In this document: positions 24,471 to 36,119 of the stretch, in pieces
Layout of the letters: the number at the start of each line of letters is the position of its first letter
Position numbering within the stretch: the first letter of the stretch is position 1
Source: Henricia sp. BOLD:AAB3569
Lineage: Eukaryota > Echinodermata > Asteroidea > Spinulosida > Echinasteridae
Direction: 5' to 3'
NCBI GenBank assembly: GCA_037783545.1
Contig: JBBELK010000060.1
Span: 2,108,001-2,172,000, forward strand
Length of the DNA stretch: 64,000 bases
The notes under the pieces: model-generated
The model's input: only the letters and a program-made list of their open reading frames with translations
What the model was told of the DNA's origin: nothing
Databases searched by the model: none
Position numbers and translations under genes: made by a program

Positions 24471-24633
24471 ACATGTATCTTGATGGTGGAACACACATAT
24501 AAGCTTCATGCGATTCAGCCTACCGATTGTGAATTTAAATTCATTAAAACCCATTAAATTCAACTAATTTTTCTGAGAAAAGTATACTTTTGAGAAAACA
24601 ACAGAACTAATTATTGTTTTCTGCTCCATGTAG

Positions 24634-24732
24634 GTGCTAAAGCGTGAAATACGAAGATGGTACACAATTTTGGACGGGAGGAAGTACGAACTTAAAGAGG
24701 CAGAGAGATGAGGACAAGCAAGCAATTGGTGG
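24634..24732 (+). other. Exon-like block B (oldest copy), probably degenerate
   Basis: An AG acceptor at 24632-24633 and a donor GTAAGT at 24733 bound a block. One frame reads YEDGTQFW…RQRDEDKQAIG, matching YKDGAHFW…RQKDTDKQAIC in the copies at 29096 and 35411. Here an upstream stop and length differences break the frame. The function is unknown. Confidence 0.3.
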
Positions 24733-25019
24733 TAAGTGAAATTTAGTCCAAGTTTTTAAAAGACCTACACCCCTCCCTTTTTTTCTTCTTTTCATGCAAA
24801 TCTGCTCACTGATCTGAAGCTACCCTTGGGTCACCCTTATGATATATTACGATTATATTACGAGTGCTTGAAATAATTTCAAGTGCCTATGGGCCCAAAA
24901 ATATTTCAAACTTGAGAAATGAAATTTTGAGAATGTGAAATGAATCATTTAAGCCACTTGAAATGATTTTGAGCCTTCGAAATCTACATGTATTTCACAT
25001 ATTTTTTTCCGGCCTAAAG

Positions 25020-26009
25020 CAAACTTCCAAGCTGCCGGAGATCATATGCATGATCATTGACACTTGACAAAAATGCACTTACGATTGAAACAAGGACTCA
25101 AACTTGGACTAAGCCTGCTGAGGACTCGGATGTATGCTGGACTCGGACTCAAGAACTTGGACTCGGACACCAAGGACTTGGACTCAGAAAGTGTGGACTC
25201 GACTATACAGCCCAATGCATAGTTCCGACCTGTCAATCAAGCCGAACCCGCCGACCAATCACAACAGAGCTAGCAGACAGCGCCCACATAGGTCAAAGTG
25301 CATTGCATCACAAACAATCACGCGATTTTCTGCCCATATACAGTTTGTATGCGCCAGTGACCGGGTGAATTTTGGTTTAAATGTCGGGCGATTCGCTGTT
25401 CAAAGGTAGGAAAGCGCATTTTTATGAATGTCATCCCTGCATTACTAGCCCTTCGCTCAGTGTGTGCTACGGTAACTGTCGACCCTAAAACATAAATACC
25501 TTTGAGTTTTCTCCAATGAATCTGTGCTTTCCATGCCGAGTCCTGTTGCTTTGTATGTTGTGTCGCCATTTGTTTACGATGGCTTGTGAGCACATAGCAA
25601 CAGTTTCTAAGGGGCGGGGTTAACTGGGCAATCTCGGAACTATGCATTGATTGTAGCTGCAACGATAATACAATTGGTGTCAGATGGTTCCATAAAACAA
25701 ATCCAGTTACAAGACCAACTGCAGGCGACTAGCTTTCCAAGCTGTTGACCACTGGAAGCAAAGCTTGTGGGTCCTCCAAACAGCACCTCCCAAAGTGATT
25801 GTGTTATTGCGTATTAAACCATCAATGGCAATGATCACGCCGCATTCGTTCTCGTCCAGCTGAGCTCTGACTAGTGATTGATTCATGACTCCGCCCTGGA
25901 CAAATGTCTTCGATCAGCAATCTGAAGATACAGATTGTGTGTAATAATGCTTAAACTTCTGGAGCTACATGTATGGCTACTTTACGTGGAGAAAAACTTC
26001 AGCATCAGT
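25020..26009. other. Region downstream of G1, no gene seen
   Basis: GGACTCGG-type repeat words (25080-25200) resemble 50505-50640 in reverse. The remainder is unique-looking. The homology to the G2 and G3 3' flanks starts only a few bases before the G1 stop codon. Confidence 0.5.
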
Positions 26010-26909
26010 CTATTGTCTATCACTTGGACAAAGAAGTCTTTTTGCAGCTTTCCTGAAAGATTCATTTCTGCAGGAGTAAATAAGTATATTGAGCCAGGAA
26101 TTATTTAAGTGGAGACATTGAAAGAAAATCTCGAGATACTCCACCCAGTTTCCTTTCCTTTTGAATAAAGACAAGAGCAAAGTTGGCAGCCATATTATGC
26201 AGACAGTGCCAACGATGATCACGAATGTTTTCAGAGCTTTGATGTTGGAGCGTTGAAGCTGAACATTTGCGTTTTCAGAGTTGACTTCAGCTGCTGCTAT
26301 ACGACGAGCCTGATGCCTTGCAATCAGAATGACTTTGACATACATAATTATTATAGCACAGATTGATAGCACAGTCAAGATGATAGGTAATGTGTTAGTT
26401 ATGATCGGAATTCTGAACTCCTCCACATGATTTTCCACTTGAACCAAAATTAGCAAGATGAGACATAGCAGAGTGGTGCATGCCAAACCGATGTAAGCTC
26501 GCCATTTAGTGACCACAGTTTCTAGCCTCAGAGGTCGAGATACTGCAATATAACGGACTATTGTTATCATGAGAAGGATGTGAAGTCCCAGTAGTTGAAA
26601 GAAGAGAACAATTATATCCACTATGATTGGCTCCAAATTCATGTTTGCGACCTTCAGACAAAACAAAAGTACTCCCGAAAAGCCAACTCCAACATCGGTT
26701 AATGTCAAAGCAACCAATAACAGCTTGGTGACGTCATGCATGTCATGTATGCGGGAAAACACCACAAGAGAGAAGAGGTTAACAAGGAGACAGAAGGCGC
26801 TGATGACTCCCTGAACCCATTCAAGGATAATGTCACTTGTGCTGAACTCATAGAATATCGTATTAAAAGATGCATTGAAGTCTTGCAACTCCCCAGATGA
26901 ATTCTCCAT
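26010..26909 (-). CDS. Class-A (rhodopsin-like) orphan GPCR, array gene G1
   Basis: This is a single-exon, 299-residue plasma-membrane receptor with seven hydrophobic segments near residues 28-52, 62-85, 96-120, 137-157, 170-196, 227-249 and 259-279. The start is the ATG at 26909 (MENSSGELQD); the open frame continues seven codons upstream only through TTG. N-glycosylation sequons lie at N3 and N12. Class-A landmarks are N44 (TM1), LTLTD with D72 (TM2), RY at 119-120 followed by IAVSRPL, CIIWLP at 237-242 (TM6) and the N274 region with Y278 (TM7). The DRY Asp is Val118, the NPxxY Pro is Ile275, and no Cys lies at the TM3 top or in ECL2, so the usual disulfide is missing. The ligand is unknown. 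It resembles the lineage-specific GPCR expansions known in echinoderms (inference). Confidence 0.9.
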   Translation of the reverse strand: MENSSGELQDFNASFNTIFYEFSTSDIILEWVQGVISAFCLLVNLFSLVVFSRIHDMHDVTKLLLVALTLTDVGVGFSGVLLFCLKVANMNLEPIIVDIIVLFFQLLGLHILLMITIVRYIAVSRPLRLETVVTKWRAYIGLACTTLLCLILLILVQVENHVEEFRIPIITNTLPIILTVLSICAIIIMYVKVILIARHQARRIAAAEVNSENANVQLQRSNIKALKTFVIIVGTVCIIWLPTLLLSLFKRKGNWVEYLEIFFQCLHLNNSWLNILIYSCRNESFRKAAKRLLCPSDRQ

Positions 26910-28295
26910 TTTATCAAGGAATGGAATCAATTTTCATAACTTCAAATAGCAGAATTTTAGTTATTTTTTCTCAGTTGATGTATGCTTACTCTTCCACCAA
27001 CTTTCTCTCTAAAAACCTCCAGTCAAGAAGCCTGCTCTTTTTTAAATGGTGGTTGGAAATGACAGTCCTGATATTAAAAGGAACTACTGCACCATTATCA
27101 AATTCTTTTTTGAAAAATCAATTTTTAAATGTCAATCTTAGCCGCTGTGAACAGGCTATATTTTAATTTGCTTAAATTTGGTCCACGTCTCAATCTTTAC
27201 TAAAGACCGATTGGAGCTGAAGTAATATTTTTTTCTCGATATGAGTGAAATGGATTAATATACAGTAAACGTGCCTTTCCAAGGTTATGAAGATACCGAG
27301 TCCTGTATAGGTTCTTTAGCCTGTTGTGAAAAATACAATGGTTTCACTGGTCAAGCAATAGTTATTTGAGGTATACATGTATCTATGGGAGATATTTTGG
27401 TGAAGAAATAAATATTAAAGATGAATATTCAAAATAAATATTAGGTTTTTTTAGGCTGTACTCCAATTGTTTATGGCAGCCTTACATTTCAGTAATGCAA
27501 AATAATGTGGCAACAACGTGAAATAAAATAGAGATGTTTTTGTGTTCAAAATTGAAGTTAAAAATTGAGTACATTGACTGCACTGACATTGTCTCCATAT
27601 TCTTATGCCATTGTTTTGTATGTTTTGTATCTAAAGGTACATGTAGTGTCAACATTATTATGTAACGACTTCTATTAAACTGTGGTAAAATTGTTAAAAT
27701 GTTAAACGTAACTCACTTCAAATAATCATGCTTCATAACCGATGTTTGCCCTCCTGGCGATCTGACAGTTAAACTATGGATAACAAGTAAACAATTGATT
27801 TTTTGCTGATAACTTGAAAACTAAACTTTGAAATATTTATATTATCTTTAAAAATTTACTTTTGCAGGTGAAATTAGCAGCGAGCAATGTTTAACTTCAA
27901 GAATGCAAACCCAAACTGAGGGGTATCTTCCTTTTCCATACATCTTTAGTGTTTTAATATTTTTATTTGTTGAAAACAATTTGACAATACCAAACAACAT
28001 GTAAGAAACTGAATAAATAGGAAACAAACTGATAGCAAAGAAAAGACATGTCAAATTTACCTGTATATTATAATGTCAGTTTTGTTTACATAACTAACCC
28101 CTATTCACTGAGGCTGAACATAAATGACATTAAGAAAAGCATGAAACTGATGTCTACAAATTATGTATGAGCCAAAATAGTACAATATTCATTAAATATT
28201 TCCAATTTTGAGTGTATACTCTTTTGAGAAACCAACTATAGAAAAGGACTCTAAACCATTATATGAATAGACCGTGTAAGTCTCGTTTCGGGTCA

Positions 28296-29016
28296 CACTT
28301 CCGGAGACCAGTAAGGGAATGGCAATGGGGTTTTAACATTATGACGATATTCTTTGAATTATTACTTTACCGTACTACGTTTGTAAGCGCCCAAACACCA
28401 ATAAACGGAAAAGTCACCTTAAAATCTATCAATTCAATCAATAAAATGAAGAAAATGTTGTCGGAGTTTGTCACAAACGAATACAAATAATTGTCCTGGT
28501 GCATCTCAGAAATATTAACGTGGCTAAACAAATATCTGGTTTGAACGTCAACTTAAACTTTCACTTCTGTTGAGAGTAGATATAAACGACCAACAAAAAC
28601 CTGAACAAATAAAGTATACACACGGCTAGGACAGAAAATCGCAAAATCCGACCGAAGCCGAATCAAGTGGTTTTGAAAATGGCTACAATGCAATGTATTC
28701 GCGTCAAATACACGCGCACAAATATTCGTGCCACTTCCGGACTGCCAGCAATGCGCGTACTGCATGGTTTTTATATACGTTAAGGCTATGGGGTTACCAG
28801 TTTATCTCAGAGACGGAAATAAAAGGTCAGATTTATAATTTTATGAAATTTTTTTTCAATTAATTTTTCGCGCAGATAATAAATGTGAATTTAGGTATTT
28901 TTAAAGTGGATCCTGAATCGGTAGGTGAAATTGCTAATTTTGACGTGGAGTCAAAATGGTACTAAAAAAACGGCAGTTGCACGTGCTTTTGGTCCTATGC
29001 GTGGTCTCCGGAAGTG
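28296..29016. mobile_element. Putative element with CACTTCCGGAGACCA ends, copy 1
   Basis: The perfect 15-base inverted ends CACTTCCGGAGACCA / TGGTCTCCGGAAGTG lie 690 bases apart. The older spacer copy passes from GTATACTTTTGAGAAAAC straight to exon-like block B without this stretch, which fits an insertion. The 75-codon + frame at its left (28263-28490) has no known homolog. Confidence 0.55.
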
Positions 29017-29095
29017 GATGAATCTCGCAGCACTGCAAGTTCTCGAGGTCAACTTACATGTATGGTCTTTTATTGTTTTCAGCTACATGTAGGAA

Positions 29096-29199
29096 CTGAA
29101 GCATGATTTACTGTACAAAGATGGTGCACATTTTTGGAAGGGAAGAACAAGAAAAACTTGGAGGCAGAAAGATACGGACAAGCAAGCAATTTGTGGTGA
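29096..29199 (+). other. Exon-like block B, unit 1
   Basis: An acceptor TTTTCAGCTACATGTAG and donor GTGAGT bound an open block, ELKHDLLYKDGAHFWKGRTR then KTWRQKDTDKQAIC. The copy at 35411 is identical and a diverged one lies at 24634. It lies on the strand opposite the GPCRs. It may be a real exon of an unrecognised gene or a relic. Confidence 0.3.
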
Positions 29200-29804
29200 G
29201 TGAAACTCGGCTTTAAAAAGACATCCCTCCTCTCTGCCCTCTTTTTGTTTTATTTGTCTTTTCATGCAAAATCTGCTCACAGATCTGAAGCCACCCTCGG
29301 ATCACCCTTGTCTCAACCGTTGGAGACTGGCCTTTTGGAACCAAGCTCAACAAATTAATCTGTTTTTGAGACTTAATTGTTTTGAGACTTAATTGTTAGT
29401 GCTGTACATGTACATATAGTAGACCGAATTTAAGTCCTAATTTTTAAGGACACGGACTCGGCCACTCAGGACTCGGACTTAGGCGATAAGGACTCAGTTT
29501 CCATGTGCCTTCTTTAAAATCTGTTAAAGTTGGCAACTCATATCACAGTTGTGCTGTTAAAAGGAACATAGTAAAAAAAATCATCCTCTACTTCACCAAA
29601 GACCAACTGGTGCTGAAGTTAGCAAAAATAATTAAATATACGTTACCAACATGGGCAAAGAGAAAGCAGTTAGCTCCATGATGCGCAGTGTCTTCATGGC
29701 CCATTTAATTTGAGTTGCTCAAGAGTTTGATTGATTCATGAATTTACTGCTAATTGGTTGCTCGATTTCACTGCCATAAATCATGTGCAAGTACATGTAG
29801 TTGA

Positions 29805-30269
29805 CAAAATCAGAAATGTTCACAGATTTACGCCTAACTTACACTTGAATATAAACATGATGACCGTAGAAAACTTCCCCTGAAATGGTTTTGTCTGAAG
29901 TGCTATAGTCTTTGAGAAATGAGTAAAACAATTAGTTTTCGTCTCATGAGACGAAAATTCAATTCGCCCCAATGCCATTTCGGCTAAAACTACTTCGTCC
30001 GAGTGCCATTTCGCCCCAAATCACTTCGTCCAAACACTACATTGCCCAAATGCCACTTCGCCCCAAAACCACTTCGTGCACAGGCCGTGGTTCAGGGCGA
30101 AGTGGTTTTGGGGCGAATTGACTGCAAACCCTTTTTTGACTGTTTTCCCAAAAGTTAGACGAAGTACGGAGCTGGTTTTTGCTCAGGTTGGTTTTAATCA
30201 TGCATATCTTCAATCACACGGGAATAAAACTATTTGTAACAGTTTACCAATCATGTATACTATCTTTAA
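29805..30269. mobile_element. TTAA MITE, TTCGCCC family, in unit 1
   Basis: The right end is ATCATGTATACTATCTTTAA. The left end is truncated after GATTTACGCCTAACTTACAC. The interior has alternating TTCGCCCCAAAACCACTTCG units. Confidence 0.75.
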
Positions 30270-30680
30270 TACTCAGAACCAAGCAGCGAGTAGACTTTGT
30301 TTCCTTTTCGCAAGTGATTCTTGTCACAATGACTTTTATTTGCATCGAGCAAATTTATGTATGTAATTGCAATAAATGTTTTCCGGCAGTCAGTTGAACT
30401 GCAAGTGCTGTAAAAATTTACAAAGGTGATACACATGTAGACATTTCTATAAGCTCACTGATATCTGGGTCATAGGTATGGGAGTGAGAAGGGTTTGTGA
30501 GTGTGCAAACTACATTGTATGACCAACAGTACAAAAAGGTAGATCAGCCATGTTAGCTTCAGAATAACACCAACAAATGATACATCACTTAGAAGCTGAC
30601 TAAAAAAAAAAAAAAAAAATGGTGCATGAGACTTCGTAGCAACAACTAAGTGCATCAGGTGCATGTGTACGAGTTTGCGG

Positions 30681-30812
30681 TAGCACCATGTGAATCTCTT
30701 TTGTATGTGTGGTTCTGAAAGTGATACACATGTAGGCTTTACTACAAATGGTATTTGGACCATTAATTTAGAACCACACGTATACAAAAGAGATCCACAT
30801 GGTGCTACCAGT
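30681..30812. repeat. Inverted repeat, GGTAGCACCATGTG arms
   Basis: GGTAGCACCATGTGAATCTC and on to GTGGTTCT pair with AGAACCACACGTATACAAAA through GGTGCTACC, about 37 bases each arm. The duplicate is at about 36997-37128. Confidence 0.75.
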
Positions 30813-31196
30813 ACACAAACCCATGCATAGCCTATACTTATTAATCAGATGCAATGAAGATAGGACAACATAGTCAAGGTTTATATACAGTCTGAACAAG
30901 AGGGGGACATTTGGTTCCCTCCGCTCCCCCTTTTTTGTTATACAGGGTTATTCCAAACCTGTAAAAGTTTAATGGAGGTTGCCACAAAATCCAAAATCCA
31001 GACGACGTAAAAATGGGATGTCCACAGTTGTTGGTATTTACATGTGTATGGATGAGGTGGTGATGCTACAATCCATCTCGCATGATGCCTTCCTCTCTTT
31101 CTCCTGCCCACATATCCTTGTGAGATCCACTGGGTGTACATGTACATGACTGTATACCACGTTGGCTGTCATCCTTCCATAAACATTACAGAAGCT

Positions 31197-31339
31197 GGGC
31201 TGCGTTCCAAACACGCGAACATTGCAAACGTTTTCATCGTTCGCCAAGATCTGGTACCCGGCTTTTCATAGACGAGTGCACAAAAGCACTGTAACCAGTG
31301 GCCAACGTTGGCAACGTTCGCGTGTTTGGAACGCAGCCC
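31197..31339. mobile_element. Small MITE, GGGCTGCGTTCCAAACACGCG ends, unit 1
   Basis: GGGCTGCGTTCCAAACACGC with GAAC on the left and GTTCGCGTGTTTGGAACGCA with GCCC on the right are inverted. It is 143 bases, hAT-like in style. The duplicate is at 37513-37655. Confidence 0.75.
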
Positions 31340-31610
31340 TGGTATCTTGTTTGTCTATTGTTGCGCATGGTAGTGTTCCTGATGCGTTTATGCCAGTTGA
31401 TTACCAACCTGCTGCAAAGACACTGATTACAATCAAAAGCATCTTTCATCTCAGTTTGTGTAGTTACCCATGTTTCTGCACTGTACAGCCGCTAGAGTTA
31501 GATTCTCCAGGGAGGTATACATTCTCAGTGTTAGTCTTCATTCTTATTCGGCTCCTTCACTCTGGATTGAGTTGGCCAAAGGCTGTAGCTGCTCTGCCCC
31601 ATTCTAACAG

Positions 31611-31893
31611 GGTTGTAGTCGAGTCCATCACAAGTCTATCATGCAAGTCCAGAGCTGATAAAATCACAAATCTGTGACAAGTCCCGCACGAGTCAAGTAA
31701 CGAGTCCAGTCTCACAAGAAGCAAAGGATGAATACGCTCAAAAGAATGCCTTTGTTGGAGTTCTTTTGAATAGCTTGGGACTTGAATAGCTTGTGACTTG
31801 AATTAAGACCCGGCCAGGGACTTGTGGTAGGCTTGTGAAGGCTTGTGAGGACTTGTGATAGACTTGTGATGGACTTGACTACAACTCTGCATT
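31611..31893. repeat. AAGTC-rich MITE, unit 1
   Basis: AGGGTTGTAGTCGAGTCCAT on the left is inverted as GATGGACTTGACTACAACTC on the right. The interior is full of CTTGTGA/TCACAAG words. The duplicate is at 37927-38209. Confidence 0.65.
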
Positions 31894-31973
31894 CTAACAC
31901 TGATATCCACCTTGTAGACTGATTATTGGATGTGACACAAGGCACAATTAAATTTTAAATTTTTTTTTGCAGG

Positions 31974-32242
31974 TTCAGAAAATTGCTCAGCAAAAACAAT
32001 TTGTCTACGACTTTTGGCTGCTACTCTGCCAGTTTTTTCAAGGCTCAAACAATGGCTCCATGGAATATGCTGGCTCTGTCTTTTTGGACCATTCTCAGTC
32101 CACCAGTGTGAAAAGAGACTCTGTGTCTAATAGTGTCGAGAGTCACATGACTACTTTCAGTGGAGCAAACATCAAAGCATCAGTTTATGGTGCGGCCATC
32201 TTCCTATCCCCTATAAACCAATGTAACCAATTCAAGGCTTGA
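31974..32242 (+). other. Exon-like block C, unit 1
   Basis: A long pyrimidine tract TTTTTTTTGCAG ends at 31973. It is followed by an 89-codon open frame, VQKIAQQKQFVYDFW…, with stop at 32240-32242. The copy at 38290 is nearly identical. The apparent start codon of the frame is TTG inside the acceptor, so it could only be a 3' exon. No homology is recognised. It ends 86 bases from the G2 stop on the other strand. Confidence 0.3.
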
Positions 32243-32328
32243 AGCAAAAATATGTTGGCCCCGTGTTGGAATTGTTGCTTGTCTGTCATTATGACACACG
32301 TAGCATGATCAAGCAAACCATGGATTGT

Positions 32329-33201
32329 CTATTGTCTGGCACTTGGACAAAGAAGCCGTTTTGCAGCTTTCCTGAAAGATTCATTTCTGTAGGAGTAAAT
32401 AAGTAAATTAAGCCAGGAATTACTCAAGCGGAGGCATTTAAAAGAGTTGAAGAGATAAATTCCTTTTGTTTTGTTTAAAAGCAAGAACAAAGATGGCAGC
32501 CATGTTATGCAGACAGTTCCCACGATGATCAGGAATGTTTTCAGAGCTTTGATGTTGGAGCGTTGAAGCTGAACTTGGGCATCTTCAGGGTTGACTTCAG
32601 CTGCTGCTACACGACGAGCCTGATGCCTGGCAATCAGAATGACTTTGACATACATAATGATTATAGCACAGATTGATAGCATAACCAAGGTGTACACTGT
32701 GTACCTTGTGAACACAGACGCATTATTTTCCACTTGAACCAAAATTAGCAAGATGAGACATAGCAGAGTGGTGCATGCCAAACCGATGTAAGCTCGCCAT
32801 TTAGTGACCACAGTTTCTAGCCTCAGAGGTCGAGATACTGCAATGTATCGGACGATTGTTATCATGAGAAGGGTTTGAAGTCCCAGTAGTTGAAAGAAGC
32901 CAACGATGATATTCACTATGATTAGTTCAGATATGTTTGCGATCTTCAGACAAAACAAAAGTACTCCCGAAAAGCCAACTCCAACATCGGTTAATGTCAA
33001 AGCAACCAATAACAGCTTGGTGACGTCATGCATGTCATGTATGCGGGAAAACACCACAAGAGAGAAGAGGTTAACAAGGAGACAGAAGGCGCTGATGACT
33101 CCCTGAACCCATTCAAGGATAATGTCACTTGTGCTGAACTCATAGAATATCGTATTAAAAGATGCATTGAAGTCTTGCAACTCCCCAGATGAATTCTCCA
33201 T
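32329..33201 (-). CDS. Class-A orphan GPCR, array gene G2 (mosaic)
   Basis: This is a single-exon, 290-residue receptor whose start is the ATG at 33201. Residues 1-86 are identical to G1, and the C-terminal third (from about ARRVAAAEVNPEDAQ on) is identical to G3 apart from WLPS versus WLSP. Two patches match neither: ECL1/top of TM3 (ANISELIIVNIIVGFF, one residue shorter) and ECL2/top of TM5 (ENNASVFTRYTVYTLVM). The second patch gains an N-A-S sequon. The Val-Arg-Tyr in place of DRY, LNLLIY in place of NPxxY and the absent disulfide cysteines are shared with its neighbours. The arrangement fits unequal crossing-over between G3-like and G1-like genes plus extra exchange or selection in the extracellular patches. 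The ligand is unknown. Confidence 0.9.
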   Translation of the reverse strand: MENSSGELQDFNASFNTIFYEFSTSDIILEWVQGVISAFCLLVNLFSLVVFSRIHDMHDVTKLLLVALTLTDVGVGFSGVLLFCLKIANISELIIVNIIVGFFQLLGLQTLLMITIVRYIAVSRPLRLETVVTKWRAYIGLACTTLLCLILLILVQVENNASVFTRYTVYTLVMLSICAIIIMYVKVILIARHQARRVAAAEVNPEDAQVQLQRSNIKALKTFLIIVGTVCITWLPSLFLLLNKTKGIYLFNSFKCLRLSNSWLNLLIYSYRNESFRKAAKRLLCPSARQ

Positions 33202-34610
33202 TGTATCAAGGAATGGAATCAATTTTCATAACTTCAAATAGCAGAATTTTAGTTATTTTTTCTCAGTTGATGTATGCTTACTCTTCCACCAACTTTCTCT
33301 CTAAAAACCTCCAGTCAAGAAGCCTGCTCTTTTTTAAATGGTGGTTGGAAATGACAGTCCTGATATTAAAAGGAACTACTGCACCATTATCAAATTCTTT
33401 TTTGAAAAATCAATTTTTAAATGTCAATCTTAGCCGCTGTGAACAGGCTATATTTTAATTTGCTTAAATTTGGTCCACGTCTCAATCTTTACTAAAGACC
33501 GATTGGAGCTGAAGTAATATTTTTTTCTCGATATGAGTGAAATGGATTAATATACAGTAAACGTGCCTTTGCAAGGTTATGAAGATACCGAGTCCTGTAT
33601 AGGTTCTTTAGCCTGTTGTGAAAAATACAATGGTTTCACTGGTCAAGCAATAGTTATTTGAGGTATACATGTATCTATGGGAGATATTTTGGTGAAGAAA
33701 TAAATATTAAAGATGAATATTCAAAATAAATACTAGGTTTTTTTAGGCTGTACTCCAATTGTTTATGGCAGCCTTACATTTCAGTAATGCAAAATAATGT
33801 GGCAACAACGTGAAATAAAATAGAGATGTTTTTGTGTTCAAAATTGAAGTTAAAAATTGAGTACATTGACTGCACTGACATTGTCTCCATATTCTTATGC
33901 CATTGTTTTGTATGTTTTGTATCTAAAGGTACATGTTGTGTCAACATTATTATGTAACGACTTCTATTAAACTGTGGTAAAATTGTTAAAATGTTAAACG
34001 TAACTCACTTCAAATAATCATGCTTCATAACCGATGTTTGCCCTCCTGGCGATCTGACAGTTAAACTATGGATAACAAGTAAACAATTGATTTTTTGCTG
34101 ATAACTTGAAAACTAAACTTTGAAATATTTATATTATCTTTAAAAATTTACTTTTGCAGGTGAAATTAGCAGCGAGCAATGTTTAACTTCAAGAATGCAA
34201 ACCCAAACTGAGGGGTATCTTCCTTTTCCATACATCTTTAATGTTTTAATATTTTTATTTTTTGAAAACAATTTGACAATACCAAACAACATGTAAGAAA
34301 CTGAATAAATAGGAAACAAACTGATAGCAAAGAAAAGACATGTCAAATTTACCTGTCGTGCTCCTTCATTCTGTTTTGTATATTATAATGTCAGTTTTGT
34401 TTACATAACTAACCCCTATTCACTGAGGCTGAACATAAATGACATTAATAAAAGCATGAAACTGATGTCTACAAATTATGTATGAGCCAAAATAGTACAA
34501 TATTCATTTAATATTTCCAATTTTGAGTGTATACTCTTTTGAGAAACCAACTATAGAAAAGGACTCTAAACCATTATATGAATAGACCGTGTAAGTCTCG
34601 TTTCGGGTCA

Positions 34611-35331
34611 CACTTCCGGAGACCAGTAAGGGAATGGCAATGGGGTTTTAACATTATGACGATATTCTTTGAATTATTACTTTACCGTACTACGTTTGTA
34701 AGCGCCCAAACACCAATAAACGGAAAAGTCACCTTAAAATCTATCAATTCAATCAATAAAATGAAGAAAATGTTGTCGGAGTTTGTCACAAACGAATACA
34801 AATAATTGTCCTGGTGCATCTCAGAAATATTAACGTGGCTAAACAAATATCTGGTTTGAACGTCAACTTAAACTTTCACTTCTGTTGAGAGTAGCTATAA
34901 ACGACCAACAAAAACCTGAACAAATAAAGTATACACACGGCTAGGACAGAAAATCGCAAAATCCGACCGAAGCCGAATCAAGTGGTTTTGAAAATGGCTA
35001 CAATGCAATGTATTCGCGTCAAATACACGCGCACAAATATTCGTGCCACTTCCGGACTGCCAGCAATGCGCGTACTGCATGGTTTTTATATACGTTAAGG
35101 CTATGGGGTTACCAGTTTATCTCAGAGACGGAAATAAAAGGTCAGATTTATAATTTTATGAAATTTTTTTTCAATTAATTTTTCGCGCAGATAATAAATG
35201 TGAATTTAGGTATTTTTAAAGTGGATCCTGAATCGGTAGGTGAAATTGCTAATTTTGACGTGGAGTCAAAATGGTACTAAAAAAACGGCAGTTGCACGTG
35301 CTTTTGGTCCTATGCGTGGTCTCCGGAAGTG
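34611..35331. mobile_element. Putative element with CACTTCCGGAGACCA ends, copy 2
   Basis: Exact positional counterpart of 28296-29016, carried along in the tandem duplication. Confidence 0.55.
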
Positions 35332-35410
35332 GATGAATCTCGCAGCACTGCAAGTTCTCGAGGTCAACTTACATGTATGGTCTTTTATTGTTTTCAGCTA
35401 CATGTAGGAA

Positions 35411-35514
35411 CTGAAGCATGATTTACTGTACAAAGATGGTGCACATTTTTGGAAGGGAAGAACAAGAAAAACTTGGAGGCAGAAAGATACGGACAAGCAA
35501 GCAATTTGTGGTGA
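35411..35514 (+). other. Exon-like block B, unit 2
   Basis: Counterpart of 29096-29199 with the same splice-like borders and an intact frame. Identity to unit 1 reflects the recent duplication, so it is not independent evidence of selection. Confidence 0.3.
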
Positions 35515-36119
35515 GTGAAACTCGGCTTTAAAAAGACATCCCTCCTCTCTGCCCTCTTTTTGTTTTATTTGTCTTTTCATGCAAAATCTGCTCACAGATC
35601 TGAAGCCACCCTCGGATCACCCTTGTCTCAACCGTTGGAGACTGGCCTTTTGGAACCAAGCTCAACAAATTAATCTGTTTTTGAGACTTAATTGTTTTGA
35701 GACTTAATTGTTAGTGCTGTACATGTACATATAGTAGACCGAATTTAAGTCCTAATTTTTAAGGACACGGACTCGGCCACTCAGGACTCGGACTTAAGCG
35801 ATAAGGACTCAGTTTCCATGTGCCTTCTTTAAAATCTGTTAAAGTTGGCAACTCATATCACAGTTGTGCTGTTAAAAGGAACATAGTAAAAAAAATCATC
35901 CTCTACTTCACCAAAGACCAACTGGTGCTGAAGTTAGCAAAAATAATTAAATATACGTTACCAACATGGGCAAAAAGAAAGCAGTTAGCTCCATGATGCG
36001 CAGTGTCTTCATGGCCCATTTAATTTGAGTTGCTCAAGAGTTTTATTGATTCATGAATTTACTGCTAATTGGTTGCTCGATTTCACTGCCATAAATCATG
36101 TGCAAGTACATGTAGTTGA

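Larger units (their letters stand above)
23345..25020 (+). repeat. Older diverged copy of the GPCR-array spacer
   Basis: Segments 23360-23510, 24570-24740 and 24740-24840 match 28085-28220, 29075-29200 and 29200-29320 in order. Shared words include TATTCACTGAGG, GACATTAAGAAAAGCATGAA and GACAAGCAAGCAATT. The copy is interrupted by a MITE and a SINE-like insert. It shows the array once extended left of G1. Confidence 0.75.
26910..32328. repeat. Tandem array spacer, unit 1
   Basis: About 5.4 kb between G1 and G2 that is almost base-for-base the same as 33202-38644. Offsets rise from 6292 to 6315 through one 23-base indel at about 28068 and to 6316 in a poly-A run. I noted roughly fifteen substitutions by eye, so identity exceeds 99%. 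It holds two MITEs, exon-like blocks and AAGTC repeats but no firm gene. Confidence 0.9.

Noticed and set aside
26910..26930. Upstream start MIPFLDK for the receptors
   Set aside because: The first codon is TTG; the first ATG is seven codons later and is conserved in all three genes.
31222..31677. 151-codon + frame, duplicated at 37538
   Set aside because: It runs across a small MITE and into AAGTC repeats; identity between copies comes from the recent tandem duplication, not selection.
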